64,000 bases of DNA from Vibrio sp. YMD68 (GTDB lineage: Bacteria; Pseudomonadota; Gammaproteobacteria; Enterobacterales; Vibrionaceae). The stretch lies in contig NZ_CP124613.1 in assembly GCF_029958905.1 (NCBI RefSeq), forward strand, positions 124,001 through 188,000, read 5' to 3'. Under the pieces are notes generated by a model, which saw only the letters and a list, made by a program, of their open reading frames with translations, was not told where the DNA came from and did not search any database. Position 1 is the stretch's first letter, and each line of letters starts with the position of its first letter. The position numbers and the translations under genes are program-made. Shown here in pieces: positions 37,301-44,772 of the stretch.

Positions 37301-37726
37301 TGCTCCACTTACTCCCTGTAGCTTTGCTTGAAACAAATCATTGGCTTTACCAAAGTCATGAAACAAGCCTGCAATACTGGTTGCATTCGCGATCACTTCT
37401 AGCTTATCCCAACCATTTTCCCACTCTTTATGATCCAAATTTAAACTGGTTCGATTCACTGGCACTATGCCTTGTTCATTAAATTTCAATCTGTTTCCTA
37501 CAACCCACAATAACTGACTGCGTGAGCGACTTCTGATCCAATGACAACATACAGCGGTACTGCGGCTGGCGGTTTTGCGCAGCATTTTCTTTACGGTTAA
37601 TAGGCCATCTTCGGTAATAATGGTCTGCCATGTGTTGTCACCAATGCGGTTAGCAAAAGCATCGAGTACTCGACGTGTTTTCTTTAATGCATTTTTCTCG
37701 CACTGAGAAACAAAAGTGACCATCAT
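34319..37726 (-). CDS. cas2-3: Cas2-Cas3 fusion nuclease/helicase (type I-F)
   Basis: 1135 residues. The first 95 or so are a Cas2 domain (VTFVSQCEKNALKKTRRVLDAFANRIG). An HD nuclease follows with GLFHDFGKA (His123-Asp124). The SF2 helicase has Walker A MASTGCGKT, the DExD box LILDEPDD, SATLPP, and the motif VI region LIQLAGRIQRHRQ. It works both in spacer uptake with Cas1 and in shredding targets recruited by the Csy complex. The start overlaps the cas1 stop by 4 bp. All catalytic motifs are present. Confidence 0.96.
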   Translation of the reverse strand: MMVTFVSQCEKNALKKTRRVLDAFANRIGDNTWQTIITEDGLLTVKKMLRKTASRSTAVCCHWIRSRSRSQLLWVVGNRLKFNEQGIVPVNRTSLNLDHKEWENGWDKLEVIANATSIAGLFHDFGKANDLFQAKLQGVSGAKGEPYRHEWISLRLFEAFAKGKTDQEWLSELSEINRSENGNNTESYVLKNLHHDQGANSPSPFTVLTPFATLVAWLVVSHHRLPLPQTKRTRNVTNDNMQNWLTDVLNCDWNSRNAEHLDQIDLQIINSNWTFSQGTPFVSKTWQKQASKLAYRTLNNTKIGDKKEWLKQRFVAHLSRLSLMLSDHYYSSLEAEQSQLEWRDQGYLPKANTDSKATQVEGRAVFKQQLDEHNIGVAHNAMHFALNLPALKYALPAIGQHKLFSRNAPKKFAWQDKAYKAAKEYARLSEKQGFFGINMASTGCGKTIANARIMYALAGEREGCRFTVAVGLRTLTLQTGDSYRDLLKLGDDELAVLIGSQAVKTLHQINKDPSKEKQSSGSESSDDFFEQLFISYDGQIYDGRLKHWLKGNPKLEQLLSAPIVVSTIDHLMPATESLRGGKQIAPMLRLLTSDLILDEPDDFGLEDLPALCRLVNWAGVLGSRVLLSSATLPPSLISALYHAYLAGRKHFNEANFPEGELQSVVCGWFDENKSHVTEIKSLEAFTEENDIFVNSRIKKLNENKKILRKGELVTVHLDHELSEKKDENHIYQSVAVTIHDQIHQLHDSHHVRHNSGRRVSCGVVRMANIDPMINVMKCLSEMSPQDDYSIHFCVYHSQFPLALRSHKENRLDNTLTRYDSDQLWQQPEIIEALNATKTANNIFVVVGTSVVEVGRDHDYDWGIAEPSSLRALIQLAGRIQRHRQQEPSSSNLMVLNKNIRALRGDTTAYCKPGFESKDLPLSTHDLNELLNGELEHISAISRIEQPKITKKHIQLAEGSSGAVGVSSFVTQEHRALKLTLGLPKSPNKPGQKIEFYQSDKEASWWWKERSHADWNGAFINQTQFRKSDPQEEFILCQTDEWDELGWYQKDTTQKQWVFTPQNQKIVTEDIKLSEGNYWWMNTDAETIYSNLAEQLEQTVESTGQYFGGISLRAPKEDQVLIWNWNDQLGVYQTKK

Positions 37727-38718
37727 AGAGTCCGCTCTCCACCATTAATCAGCTTGGTTTTTTGATACGACAACGCCACTTCTTTGACCGTATCAAACAT
37801 GAAATCTAATACTTTATGATCGGTAAAGGCTTGTAACACCTGCTGACGGAACTCTTGCTCTGTATCGTTTTCTTTGGCACAAATAAAGGCCCAGGGCAGT
37901 ACTATGGTATCTTTTATTAGGTCAGCTACATCAAAGACTAAGGCGCCTCGGCGAGTCTTGCCATGCATTACGGCAAAACCGTGGGGAATGCCTAATACCC
38001 ACAATGTTGTCGCTGCCAAGCCATACGCCAAATAGTTACCATGATTCAAAAAATCATTGGCTTTATCGGCTGATTGATGTTTTCTTTTGAAATCTTGAAG
38101 CTGAACGTTGTTGGCTGCGAATTTGTATAGGTGCTTGGTTAATTGTGCTTCAGTCAATAGCAGGTCACTCTGCTTTGCTGCGGCTTCTGTCCGCTCTTCA
38201 AATCGTTCAAATGCTTCTTGTAATCCGGTATCTTTTACATTAAATCCTTCTTGTTTCAGCTCTCGGTCTTTGCCCCAGACTTTTTGTAAAAAGCGTAATC
38301 TTGCTTGCTGAAATGCTTTTGCAGCTGCCAAGCGTTTTTCGTCTTCAAACCAAAATGACATCCACCCTTGTAAATACTCTGTTGGGCGGTATTCACTTTG
38401 TGGCGTAAGCCACTCTATGGGTTGCTCTGCATCATTCGCCATATAGAGCGGTGTTCCACCACCACCGCTAAACCCAACTAACACACCGGCTTGGGCTAGC
38501 ATTCTCATCGCTGCTTGAGTAATGGACGTGCCATTACCTAAGAGTAGAACGGTGGTATTAGCAATGGGGATATTAAAGTATTGGTTTTCATTTTTTGCTT
38601 CAGTCAAATAAAGAACACGACCGTCTTTTTGCATCACTCGGCAATATTCTAGATAGAACATATTGGCACGTTTTGAATGCAGTATGCTTTTAAGATCTGA
38701 AGCGGCAAAGTTGTCCAT
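37723..38718 (-). CDS. cas1: Cas1 integrase (type I-F)
   Basis: 331 residues, starting SDLKSILHSKRANMFYLEYCRV. The metal ligands appear to be intact: Glu190 in LLLTEAQLTKHLYKF, His252 in FAVMHGKTRRGALVFD, and Asp residues in VFDVADLIKD. It inserts new spacers at the leader end together with Cas2-3. It is first in the cas operon, and its promoter must lie just to the right of 38718. Confidence 0.96.
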   Translation of the reverse strand: MDNFAASDLKSILHSKRANMFYLEYCRVMQKDGRVLYLTEAKNENQYFNIPIANTTVLLLGNGTSITQAAMRMLAQAGVLVGFSGGGGTPLYMANDAEQPIEWLTPQSEYRPTEYLQGWMSFWFEDEKRLAAAKAFQQARLRFLQKVWGKDRELKQEGFNVKDTGLQEAFERFEERTEAAAKQSDLLLTEAQLTKHLYKFAANNVQLQDFKRKHQSADKANDFLNHGNYLAYGLAATTLWVLGIPHGFAVMHGKTRRGALVFDVADLIKDTIVLPWAFICAKENDTEQEFRQQVLQAFTDHKVLDFMFDTVKEVALSYQKTKLINGGERTL

Positions 38719-39539
38719 ATACCCTATCCTTAAACCATTAATTTATATCGCTTTGTCAACCGAAGGGCCAACCATTGAACCTGTTGTTTTTATATTTTCT
38801 GTTGTCTAGAGTTTCCTAGCTCTAATCCACTATCTCAAACATGGCCTAGCGATCCCTATACAAAAACCAGTTTAGAGCGGACTGAGAAATTAATTAACAT
38901 TATTATCAATAGGTTATGAGGCAATCTTATACTTTAACAAACATAAGCTTGAGTCACTTAATACTATCTAGAGAAGATGATAAAAATGACCGTTCAATCA
39001 TGTTTTTTCATGTGTGTTAATTTCAACTTCATTAAATTAATCATATATTTTGTGCACTTATCCACCGACCTCTGATAACTGAACAGTTGATTGATCTCTA
39101 CTGTTCCTTACATGATCAAAGATAAAGGATTACGTGTTACTTTTTACTCAGCTGATAGAGACACTAGAACTGATTGGCTTGATATGACGCTTCTCAAAGA
39201 ACACTAAAACTGCACGCCCATGCAAAAACCGTGATACTTCACATCACCTTTAGCTCGAGTAAATGGGGCTAGCTAACGACATACTAGAACTGGCAAAAAC
39301 CTGTACCTTCGAGGTTATCGTGCATGAGCACATTGAATGTTTGTGGTTGGGCTGATAGCAAACGCTTCATTATGGTGCAGTGAAATATTTCGGGCGCACT
39401 TTTTTGGTTCAACTTTCGTTCGCTAGAAAAAAAACTCGTTACATTACAAATTATTAATCATTGGAACGATACTTGTAACGTATCACTTAACTGAACTGAA
39501 TCTGTACGACTTAAATGCACCACACAGGGAGTGATGATG
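38719..39539. other. Intergenic region upstream of cas1, with dld remnant
   Basis: 820 bp between divergent cas1 and glgC. It is AT-rich up to about 39110 and holds the presumed cas promoter. The segment 39160-39372 is a decayed copy of the dld-II 3' end. The last part (39380-39536) should hold the glgC promoter. No intact gene is visible. Confidence 0.7.
39160..39372 (+). pseudogene. Remnant of dld-II C-terminal coding region
   Basis: It aligns with dld-II at about 25405-25630 in the same orientation. Shared stretches include ATGGGGCTAGCTAACGACAT, CTAGAACTGGCAAAA, CTGTACCT and TTGTGGTTGGGCTG. The region matches the protein segment from GFILKYLKEHLNF to IECCGWAGDKGF, but carries stops and indels. 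The best part, from 39224 on, is roughly four-fifths identical by eye. It lies on the far side of the CRISPR-Cas locus from intact dld-II. Confidence 0.85.
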
Positions 39540-40757
39540 ATGCAAGAGACTTTAACTGTAGTACTCGCCGGAGGTGTGGGATCGCGTTTATCGCCTCTCA
39601 CTGATAACAGAGCAAAGCCCGCAGTACCTTTCGGGGGCAAATTTAGAATCATTGATTTTACGCTTGCAAACTGCCTTCACTCTGGGCTGCGACGTATCCT
39701 TGTACTCACTCAATACAAGTCACATTCCCTTCAGAAGCACTTACGCGACGGTTGGTCAGTATTTAACCCTGAACTGGGCGAGTACATAACCGCAGTGCCA
39801 CCACAAATGCGCAAAGGCGATAAATGGTATAGCGGTACCGCAGACGCTATCTATCAAAACTTATGGTTGCTGTCTCGAAGTGAAGCAAAATACGTTGTGG
39901 TTCTCTCTGGCGATCATATCTATCGAATGGACTATGCGCCAATGATCGAAAATCACAAAAAGAGCGGTGCCGACCTCACGATCGCCTGCATGAAAGTTCC
40001 AAAGGAAACCGCAAAAGAATTTGGCGTAATGACCATTGATGATCAGAATAAAATCGTCTCTTTCGAAGAAAAGCCACAAAACCCAACGCCACTCCCCAAT
40101 GATCCCAACCATAGCCTCGCCTCTATGGGCATCTATATTTTCACTATGGAAGCGCTCATGGACTCGTTAGAAAGCGATGCCCTCAATACCGAATCGAGTA
40201 ATGATTTCGGGAAGAATATCATTCCAAAACTCATCGACAGTCAAAAAGTGTTTGCCTACAAATTTGGAGGCGATGACGGCCGGGTAACCAAAGATGCCTA
40301 CTGGCGCGATGTGGGAACCATTGATTCTTTTTACCAAGCCAATATGGATTTGCTCAAACCGGTTCCGCCGATGAATTTGTACCAAGAAGACTGGGCGATA
40401 CGCACGTATGAACGCCAATTACCGCCAGCAAGAACCACCTCATCTGCCACTGGCAATGAAGGGATTTTTATCAACTCATTGATCTCTAGTGGCGTGATTA
40501 ACTCTGGAGGCGCCGTTCAGAATTCGGTGCTGTCTTCAAACGTTAGAATTAACGATGGCGCGACGGTCGCTGACAGCATTTTATTTGACTATGTTGAGGT
40601 GGGAGAAAACTGCCAACTAAAAAACTGCATTATCGATAAACACGTGAAAATCCCTTCTGGCACAGACATTGGGATTAACCCTATCGAAGATGCTAAGAAA
40701 TTTACGATATCGGAACGCGGCACCGTCGTCGTACCAGAAAGCTACGTTTTCTCGTAA
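39540..40757 (+). CDS. glgC: Glucose-1-phosphate adenylyltransferase (GlgC2 type)
   Basis: About 405 residues. The nucleotidyltransferase domain has LAGGVGSRLSPLTDNRAKPAVPFGG, the sugar site VVLSGDHIYRMDY and EEKPQNP; a left-handed beta helix follows (GIFINSLISSGVINSGG), ending VVPESYVFS. It makes ADP-glucose for glycogen. It resembles the second, V. cholerae GlgC2-like paralogue rather than GlgC1. Possible starts are GTG 39531 and ATG 39534, 39537 and 39540. I use 39540 because AGGGAG then lies 8 nt upstream and MQETLTVVLAGG matches the family. No glgA or glgB is nearby. Confidence 0.93.
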   Translation: MQETLTVVLAGGVGSRLSPLTDNRAKPAVPFGGKFRIIDFTLANCLHSGLRRILVLTQYKSHSLQKHLRDGWSVFNPELGEYITAVPPQMRKGDKWYSGTADAIYQNLWLLSRSEAKYVVVLSGDHIYRMDYAPMIENHKKSGADLTIACMKVPKETAKEFGVMTIDDQNKIVSFEEKPQNPTPLPNDPNHSLASMGIYIFTMEALMDSLESDALNTESSNDFGKNIIPKLIDSQKVFAYKFGGDDGRVTKDAYWRDVGTIDSFYQANMDLLKPVPPMNLYQEDWAIRTYERQLPPARTTSSATGNEGIFINSLISSGVINSGGAVQNSVLSSNVRINDGATVADSILFDYVEVGENCQLKNCIIDKHVKIPSGTDIGINPIEDAKKFTISERGTVVVPESYVFS

Positions 40758-40804
40758 AGCCCATTGAACTTGCTAATTCAGTGGTAGCAGGTTCTGTTCG
40801 GCTC

Positions 40805-40828
40805 GGCACTTTCTAACCCGGAAGTGCC
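40805..40828 (+). terminator. Weak hairpin after glgC
   Basis: GGCACTT (40805-40811) pairs with AAGTGCC (40822-40828). There is no T run, so terminator function is uncertain. Confidence 0.35.
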
Positions 40829-40993
40829 CCGAAACAATTTAGATTAGCTAATATAATATTTCTGGGTCTGGTAGTTGGTATATATATTAAGCTAAATCAC
40901 TCTCCACAGAATGCCATTTGAGTAGTCACATTGAAGTTGAGTGCAGCGTTGTCTCACAACGCGATTGTAAGCATCTCAACTATGTCTAGGGTA

Positions 40994-41389
40994 TTACATA
41001 AATTTAGCTTCAGCAGCTGAGTAACAGTCCCCACCGATAAAAATGCGACTCTGCATTAAATACATACCTCTCTTTTCCATCAAGCAATGAGCCTGAAGCT
41101 GAATTACAGAATTGAGAGGGATTGGCTTGATATAGCGAACATCAAGTCGAGCTGTCATAACGCAAACATCACGAGCGAATAGGCAATGAGTCATTGCTGC
41201 ATCGTGCAGTGTCGCAATCACACCGCCCTGCATGACACCTTGATAGCCTTGCACTTTTTTAGTTGGTACAATTTGCCCCACAACACCTCCGTCAGCCGTT
41301 AACTCAAAGTGGATGGCACTATGATCGTTGAAAAAAGGCTGGCAGCAAACCGCACATTGTTGGTGATTTTTGGGTATATAAATAGACAT
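40994..41389 (-). CDS. PaaI-type hotdog thioesterase
   Basis: 131 residues of hotdog fold. The signature GVMQGGVIATLHDAAMTHCLF carries the active-site region, followed by TARLDVRYIKPIPL. It likely hydrolyses acyl- or aryl-CoA esters. The N-terminus has two Cys (CAVCC), unusual but not diagnostic. It is divergent from the DUF134 gene across 49 bp. Confidence 0.85.
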   Translation of the reverse strand: MSIYIPKNHQQCAVCCQPFFNDHSAIHFELTADGGVVGQIVPTKKVQGYQGVMQGGVIATLHDAAMTHCLFARDVCVMTARLDVRYIKPIPLNSVIQLQAHCLMEKRGMYLMQSRIFIGGDCYSAAEAKFM

Positions 41390-41438
41390 AAAATACTACT
41401 CGGTTAGAAAAGACGATAAGACTAGAGGTGTAAACAAA

Positions 41439-41720
41439 GTGGCAAGACCAAAAAAAGAGCGCAACATTTGCCGAAGCGCGCCATACGAGTGTTTTAAACC
41501 TAATGGCGTGCCTCTTTCTCAACTCGATAAAGTTGAGCTGTTGGCCGAGGAACTCGAAGCTCTGCGATTGGCCGATCTCGAAGATCTCAGTCAAGCAGAA
41601 GCAGCGGCTAGTATGGGAGTCTCTAGGCAAACATTTGGCAATATCGTAAAGCGTGCTCGTGCCAAAGTAGCTCAGAGCTTAGTTCATGGTCAGGCACTCA
41701 TGTTTAGTCGCGAGCCATAG
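41439..41720 (+). CDS. DUF134 (UPF0251) helix-turn-helix protein
   Basis: 93 residues. It starts ARPKKERNICRSAPYECFKPNG and has a sigma-70-region-4-like HTH (LSQAEAAASMGVSRQTFGNIVKRARAKVA). The GTG start has GAGG upstream. DUF134 genes often sit beside NifX/NifB-domain proteins, as here (convergent neighbours 41728-42452), and are probably their regulators. The 36-bp palindrome at 42488-42523 is a plausible target. Confidence 0.88.
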   Translation: MARPKKERNICRSAPYECFKPNGVPLSQLDKVELLAEELEALRLADLEDLSQAEAAASMGVSRQTFGNIVKRARAKVAQSLVHGQALMFSREP

Positions 41721-41727
41721 CCAGAAC

Positions 41728-41934
41728 CTAACAGTCTGATGCTTGTGGTTCCTGTATTGGGTGAAGCACACGCGCATGTTCATCGCACGTTTCGACGCAG
41801 TTGCACTCTCTTTCCATTTCAATACTAGCCAGCCCACCACCGCTGCCTTGTATCGTTTGACGTTTTAGGATTACGCCTATCGCCATTAAGACCACAACAA
41901 CCAAAAACGTCGCAAAGCTGATTAGGTAAATCAT
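41728..41934 (-). CDS. NqrM-like (DUF539) small membrane protein
   Basis: 68 residues, with one membrane helix (FATFLVVVVLMAIGVILK) then KRQTIQGSGGGLASIEMERECNC. NqrM helps mature the iron centre of Na+-NQR and has the motif KGSCGGL. Here the first Cys is Gly (Gly32), while Cys44, Cys46 and Cys50 remain. It may be a paralogue with another partner. Its ATG overlaps the stop of the NifX-like gene by one base, so it is probably coupled to it rather than to nqr. Confidence 0.72.
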   Translation of the reverse strand: MIYLISFATFLVVVVLMAIGVILKRQTIQGSGGGLASIEMERECNCVETCDEHARVLHPIQEPQASDC

Positions 41935-42452
41935 TATTTTTTCTCTTGTTGGTCGAGTAACTTAAACGCTTTCGCCAAGTGATTCATCGCTTGTGGCGAA
42001 AGCTTACTAGTGAGTATTCGAGGGCCTGTAACTCTTCCTTCACTGTATGCTTCTCGCATACTAATCTCAGCAGAACGTGTTTTACTCTGACTTGAACAGC
42101 TTGCTTTATTTTTATTTGCTGACGGCCGAGCAAATTCAATTTGAGTGACTGGAGTTAATTGGTTTTCATCAAAGCTCTCTAGAGAGAACCCACGCGGTGC
42201 ACTCAGAACACGAACATTGAGCTTAAACAGTTTACTCAGCATATTCGAACCAATTGAACGAACGACAACAGCATTCACTTGATTATCTTGTAATACCTCA
42301 CGCCAAAAGTGCTTATGACCACAACACGATGATGACTTAGGTAGCTCAAGGATTCGTTTGGCATTGGTTTGGTTATCCCACAGCATAATCTGAGGGGCTT
42401 TGGCAAAATGATTGGAAAGAGAATTTTCACGGCAGGGAATAGCAAACAACAT
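41934..42452 (-). CDS. NifX/NifB-type dinitrogenase cofactor domain protein
   Basis: About 172 residues from ATG 42452 (AAGGAGAACACT just upstream). The N-terminal half has the NifB/NifX domain: FAIPCRENSLSNHFAKAPQIMLWDN, then SSSCCGHKHFWREVLQDNQVNAVVVRSIG. The tail is charged and has a conserved-looking SEGRVTGPRIL. These domains carry iron-sulphur precursors in nitrogenase organisms, but many bacteria without nitrogenase have them, so the cargo here is unknown. It is linked to the NqrM-like gene and faces the 36-bp palindrome. Confidence 0.78.
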   Translation of the reverse strand: MLFAIPCRENSLSNHFAKAPQIMLWDNQTNAKRILELPKSSSCCGHKHFWREVLQDNQVNAVVVRSIGSNMLSKLFKLNVRVLSAPRGFSLESFDENQLTPVTQIEFARPSANKNKASCSSQSKTRSAEISMREAYSEGRVTGPRILTSKLSPQAMNHLAKAFKLLDQQEKK

Positions 42453-42487
42453 AGTGTTCTCCTTTATCTGTGTAAGGAGAACACTAT

Positions 42488-42523
42488 ACAACTAGTTATT
42501 GGCATATGCCAATAACTAGTTGT
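42488..42523. promoter_or_regulatory. 36-bp perfect palindrome upstream of NifX-like gene
   Basis: A 36-bp exact inverted repeat with no loop, arms ACAACTAGTTATTGGCAT and its complement, centred between 42505 and 42506 on GGCATATGCC. It begins 35 bp upstream of the NifX-like start. Its size suits two dimers or a large operator; the DUF134 protein is the obvious candidate. Confidence 0.8.
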
Positions 42524-42797
42524 GGAAAATTAAGATCCACCGAATTACTATGAATAGAGTCAGGTCTTGCCTTTTGCCTTTTGCCTATCGAAGTTTTCCA
42601 TATCTGAGGTAATTAATGAAATATTAATATACGATTCCATGAAACTCACTTTTGTCCAAAAATAAGTTTGTTCAGCAAATCGGCTAAGAAGGTTCTGCCC
42701 CTAAATGTGTTTCGAACGTTACAGTTAGCCATAAGGAAACCTAATCTGAGGATGCCTCGCATGACGCGAGGCTGTCGACTGCGGTATAGAAAGGCTG

Positions 42798-43664
42798 CTA
42801 TTTAATCGGGAGGTAAACCTCAGTCAAGAGTTCGCATTCATCTACTTCGTGCACAAAGTTTAGGTAGCAGAAGAATACAGGAAACTCTCGAAGCTCCTCA
42901 CCACTTGTTGTTAGCCATTGTTGGTAGAGTTGATATATAGTATCTCCAATCGTATCGTGGCTTCCTTTATGCAACACCATTGCACAACGTCCTGCTGGAA
43001 TAAGCCCAGATTTTACCGAAAATGGGTTCTCTGGGACTTCTCCATTATGACTACCACAGATATCAAATCGAAACTCCTCTTCTTGAGTCTGGTTTGGGTC
43101 TCCATAGGGAACACCGAAGGTTCTGCTAGTTTTTATTGGTGAGAGACCAGTCGATTTTCTCCATTTGATAAACTTAGCTGCCGTTTCAAAAACCCTTTGT
43201 GGGTTTCCTCGGTGCTCAATATAAGCGATAGGTTGTTCGGCAAAATCTACAATATTCACATCCACAATGTATTCTCCTAAAGTAGGTGGCTTGAATTCAT
43301 ATTTTGAGTGCCATTGTTGCCACTCTGGTTGGCTTCTGAATTGAGATGGCGTTTGGCCAAACGTACGAGAAAAGGCTCGGCTGAAAGCTTCAGAGCTATC
43401 AAATTGTGCTTCAAAAGCAATATCTGTGACCGTTATGTTCTTTTCAAACGCTAAACGGAATGACGCTCTTTTAAGCCTGGCGAAAAGTACATATTGTGTA
43501 GCACTAATCCCCATAAATGCAGAAAACACTCGCTGAAAGTGATATTTAGAACAAACAGCAATCTGGCTCAATTTATCCAAACTCAACTTGTGGTCAAGAT
43601 GGGTATCTATGTACTTACAGACAGTTATGATTTGTTGCTCTCTGCGCAGTTTGGCACTTGTCAT
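42798..43664 (-). CDS. AraC family regulator with GyrI-like domain (Rob type)
   Basis: 288 residues. An N-terminal AraC DNA-binding domain (LSLDKLSQIAVCSKYHFQRVFSAFMG and ITVTDIAFEAQFDSSEAFSRAFSRTFGQTPSQFR) is followed by a GyrI-like ligand domain (VDFAEQPIAYIEHRGNPQ ... LREFPVFFCYLNFVHEV). Such proteins sense drugs or organic molecules and activate efflux or stress genes. No clear target gene is adjacent. Confidence 0.87.
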   Translation of the reverse strand: MTSAKLRREQQIITVCKYIDTHLDHKLSLDKLSQIAVCSKYHFQRVFSAFMGISATQYVLFARLKRASFRLAFEKNITVTDIAFEAQFDSSEAFSRAFSRTFGQTPSQFRSQPEWQQWHSKYEFKPPTLGEYIVDVNIVDFAEQPIAYIEHRGNPQRVFETAAKFIKWRKSTGLSPIKTSRTFGVPYGDPNQTQEEEFRFDICGSHNGEVPENPFSVKSGLIPAGRCAMVLHKGSHDTIGDTIYQLYQQWLTTSGEELREFPVFFCYLNFVHEVDECELLTEVYLPIK

Positions 43665-43876
43665 GGGTTAGCTTTTCTCAATCAAGAAGGTGTGAACATA
43701 ATATGGCTATGCTAAACGGTTTACATGACTAAAGTTGCGTACTTTCCACCAAAATGAGCCAATTGATGGAATGAGGCCTGAGTTAATGATTAACGTGCCA
43801 CATAGGGAGATGTAACACAAAACTGCCCCTTTGTCTTTTAGAGAGACATATCAATAAACGAAAATGGGTGACAAAT

Positions 43877-43908
43877 GCCTGACTTTTTCTAATCAATAAA
43901 AGTCAGGC
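43877..43908 (-). terminator. Hairpin after HEPN-like gene
   Basis: GCCTGACTTTT (43877-43887) pairs exactly with AAAAGTCAGGC (43898-43908). It lies 32 bp beyond the stop of the minus-strand gene. Confidence 0.55.
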
Positions 43909-43939
43909 CGACCAGTTATCCACAGACCAAAATTGATCA

Positions 43940-44488
43940 CTAAAATGACTTGCGTATGTGCTGCTTATTTTCATTCAGAAGACTTGATAAGGTAGCGTTA
44001 TCGTAGATTATGCTCTTATCCAATAAAGGCTTAGGAGTATGTAGAATAATTGTCTTTACTAGCCAATTTCTGTAATAGAACAAAGTATCCTCAAGCGGCT
44101 GTAGTTTAAATCTTGGGTCTGCGTCCTCTACGTCTATATCTACATGCGCTACGTATCTATTTCTTGCTGTTGACACTGCTTTTTTGATTCCCTCCCACTC
44201 ATGCGTTGTCAGCCCTAAGTCTCTTAACATTATTGAGACATCAAATTTACCTAAATCATCATGGTTAAAGTTATTCTTGGTAAAGCTAATTTTGTTGGTA
44301 TTCGCCTTACAAAAAATAGAGTGCCAATTGATTATCAAGTCATTCATCAAAACTTCGGCAACATGATTAAAGCTGTCGTGAGCCTCTATAGGGATCTCTC
44401 TGTAAAGGTATAGTGAATGTAATGCCATCTCAATAGTCGCGTATTGAGCTTTAGCCATACGTAGCTTTACTTCTAGTGGTGTTTTCAT
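43940..44488 (-). CDS. HEPN/AbiU2-like protein, possible RNase toxin
   Basis: About 182 residues, mostly helical. It has RNRYVAH (Arg111 to His117 counted from ATG 44494), a fit to the HEPN RNase motif R-x(4-6)-H with a polar residue after the Arg, followed by acidic DIDVEDAD. The context ARNRYVAHVD resembles AbiU2-type abortive infection proteins. That placement is by eye and not certain. ATG 44488 has AGGA 5 nt upstream, better than 44494. It stands alone, back-to-back with the membrane-protein operon at 44773. Confidence 0.5.
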   Translation of the reverse strand: MKTPLEVKLRMAKAQYATIEMALHSLYLYREIPIEAHDSFNHVAEVLMNDLIINWHSIFCKANTNKISFTKNNFNHDDLGKFDVSIMLRDLGLTTHEWEGIKKAVSTARNRYVAHVDIDVEDADPRFKLQPLEDTLFYYRNWLVKTIILHTPKPLLDKSIIYDNATLSSLLNENKQHIRKSF

Positions 44489-44772
44489 GCTCATCCTGTC
44501 TATAAGTTATGTTAGCCAACTAGCTCTAATATACTGTTTTGGTTGCTATAAACAAAAATGAATCTCTGAATTAGATCCTTTAAAAGTCTGACGGGTATTA
44601 TTTGGGAGATTCTTACTCTGAGCCCAAGGTAAGGGCATCATGGACTGAAAAGAAAAGTTATTGCGGCGACTTCATGTCCCAGAAAGTGATGGCGAATCAA
44701 ACAGATCTTTTTCTTAAAAATTCATATACCTAAGCTCTACTGTTATGATACTTGGTGATTGTTGAAGAAGGT

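Noticed and set aside
34319..38718. Tn7-like or CRISPR-transposon variant of type I-F
   Set aside because: cas1, cas2-3 and full-length separate cas8f and cas5f are all present and no tns genes are seen, so this is an ordinary I-F1 interference system.
42754..42772. GCCTCGC/GCGAGGC hairpin downstream of the Rob-type gene
   Set aside because: Stable small stem but no T run on either strand, so I do not call it a terminator.
43916..43924. Perfect DnaA box TTATCCACA
   Set aside because: Single site, with no DnaA-box cluster, AT-rich unwinding element or replication gene nearby, so an origin is not supported.
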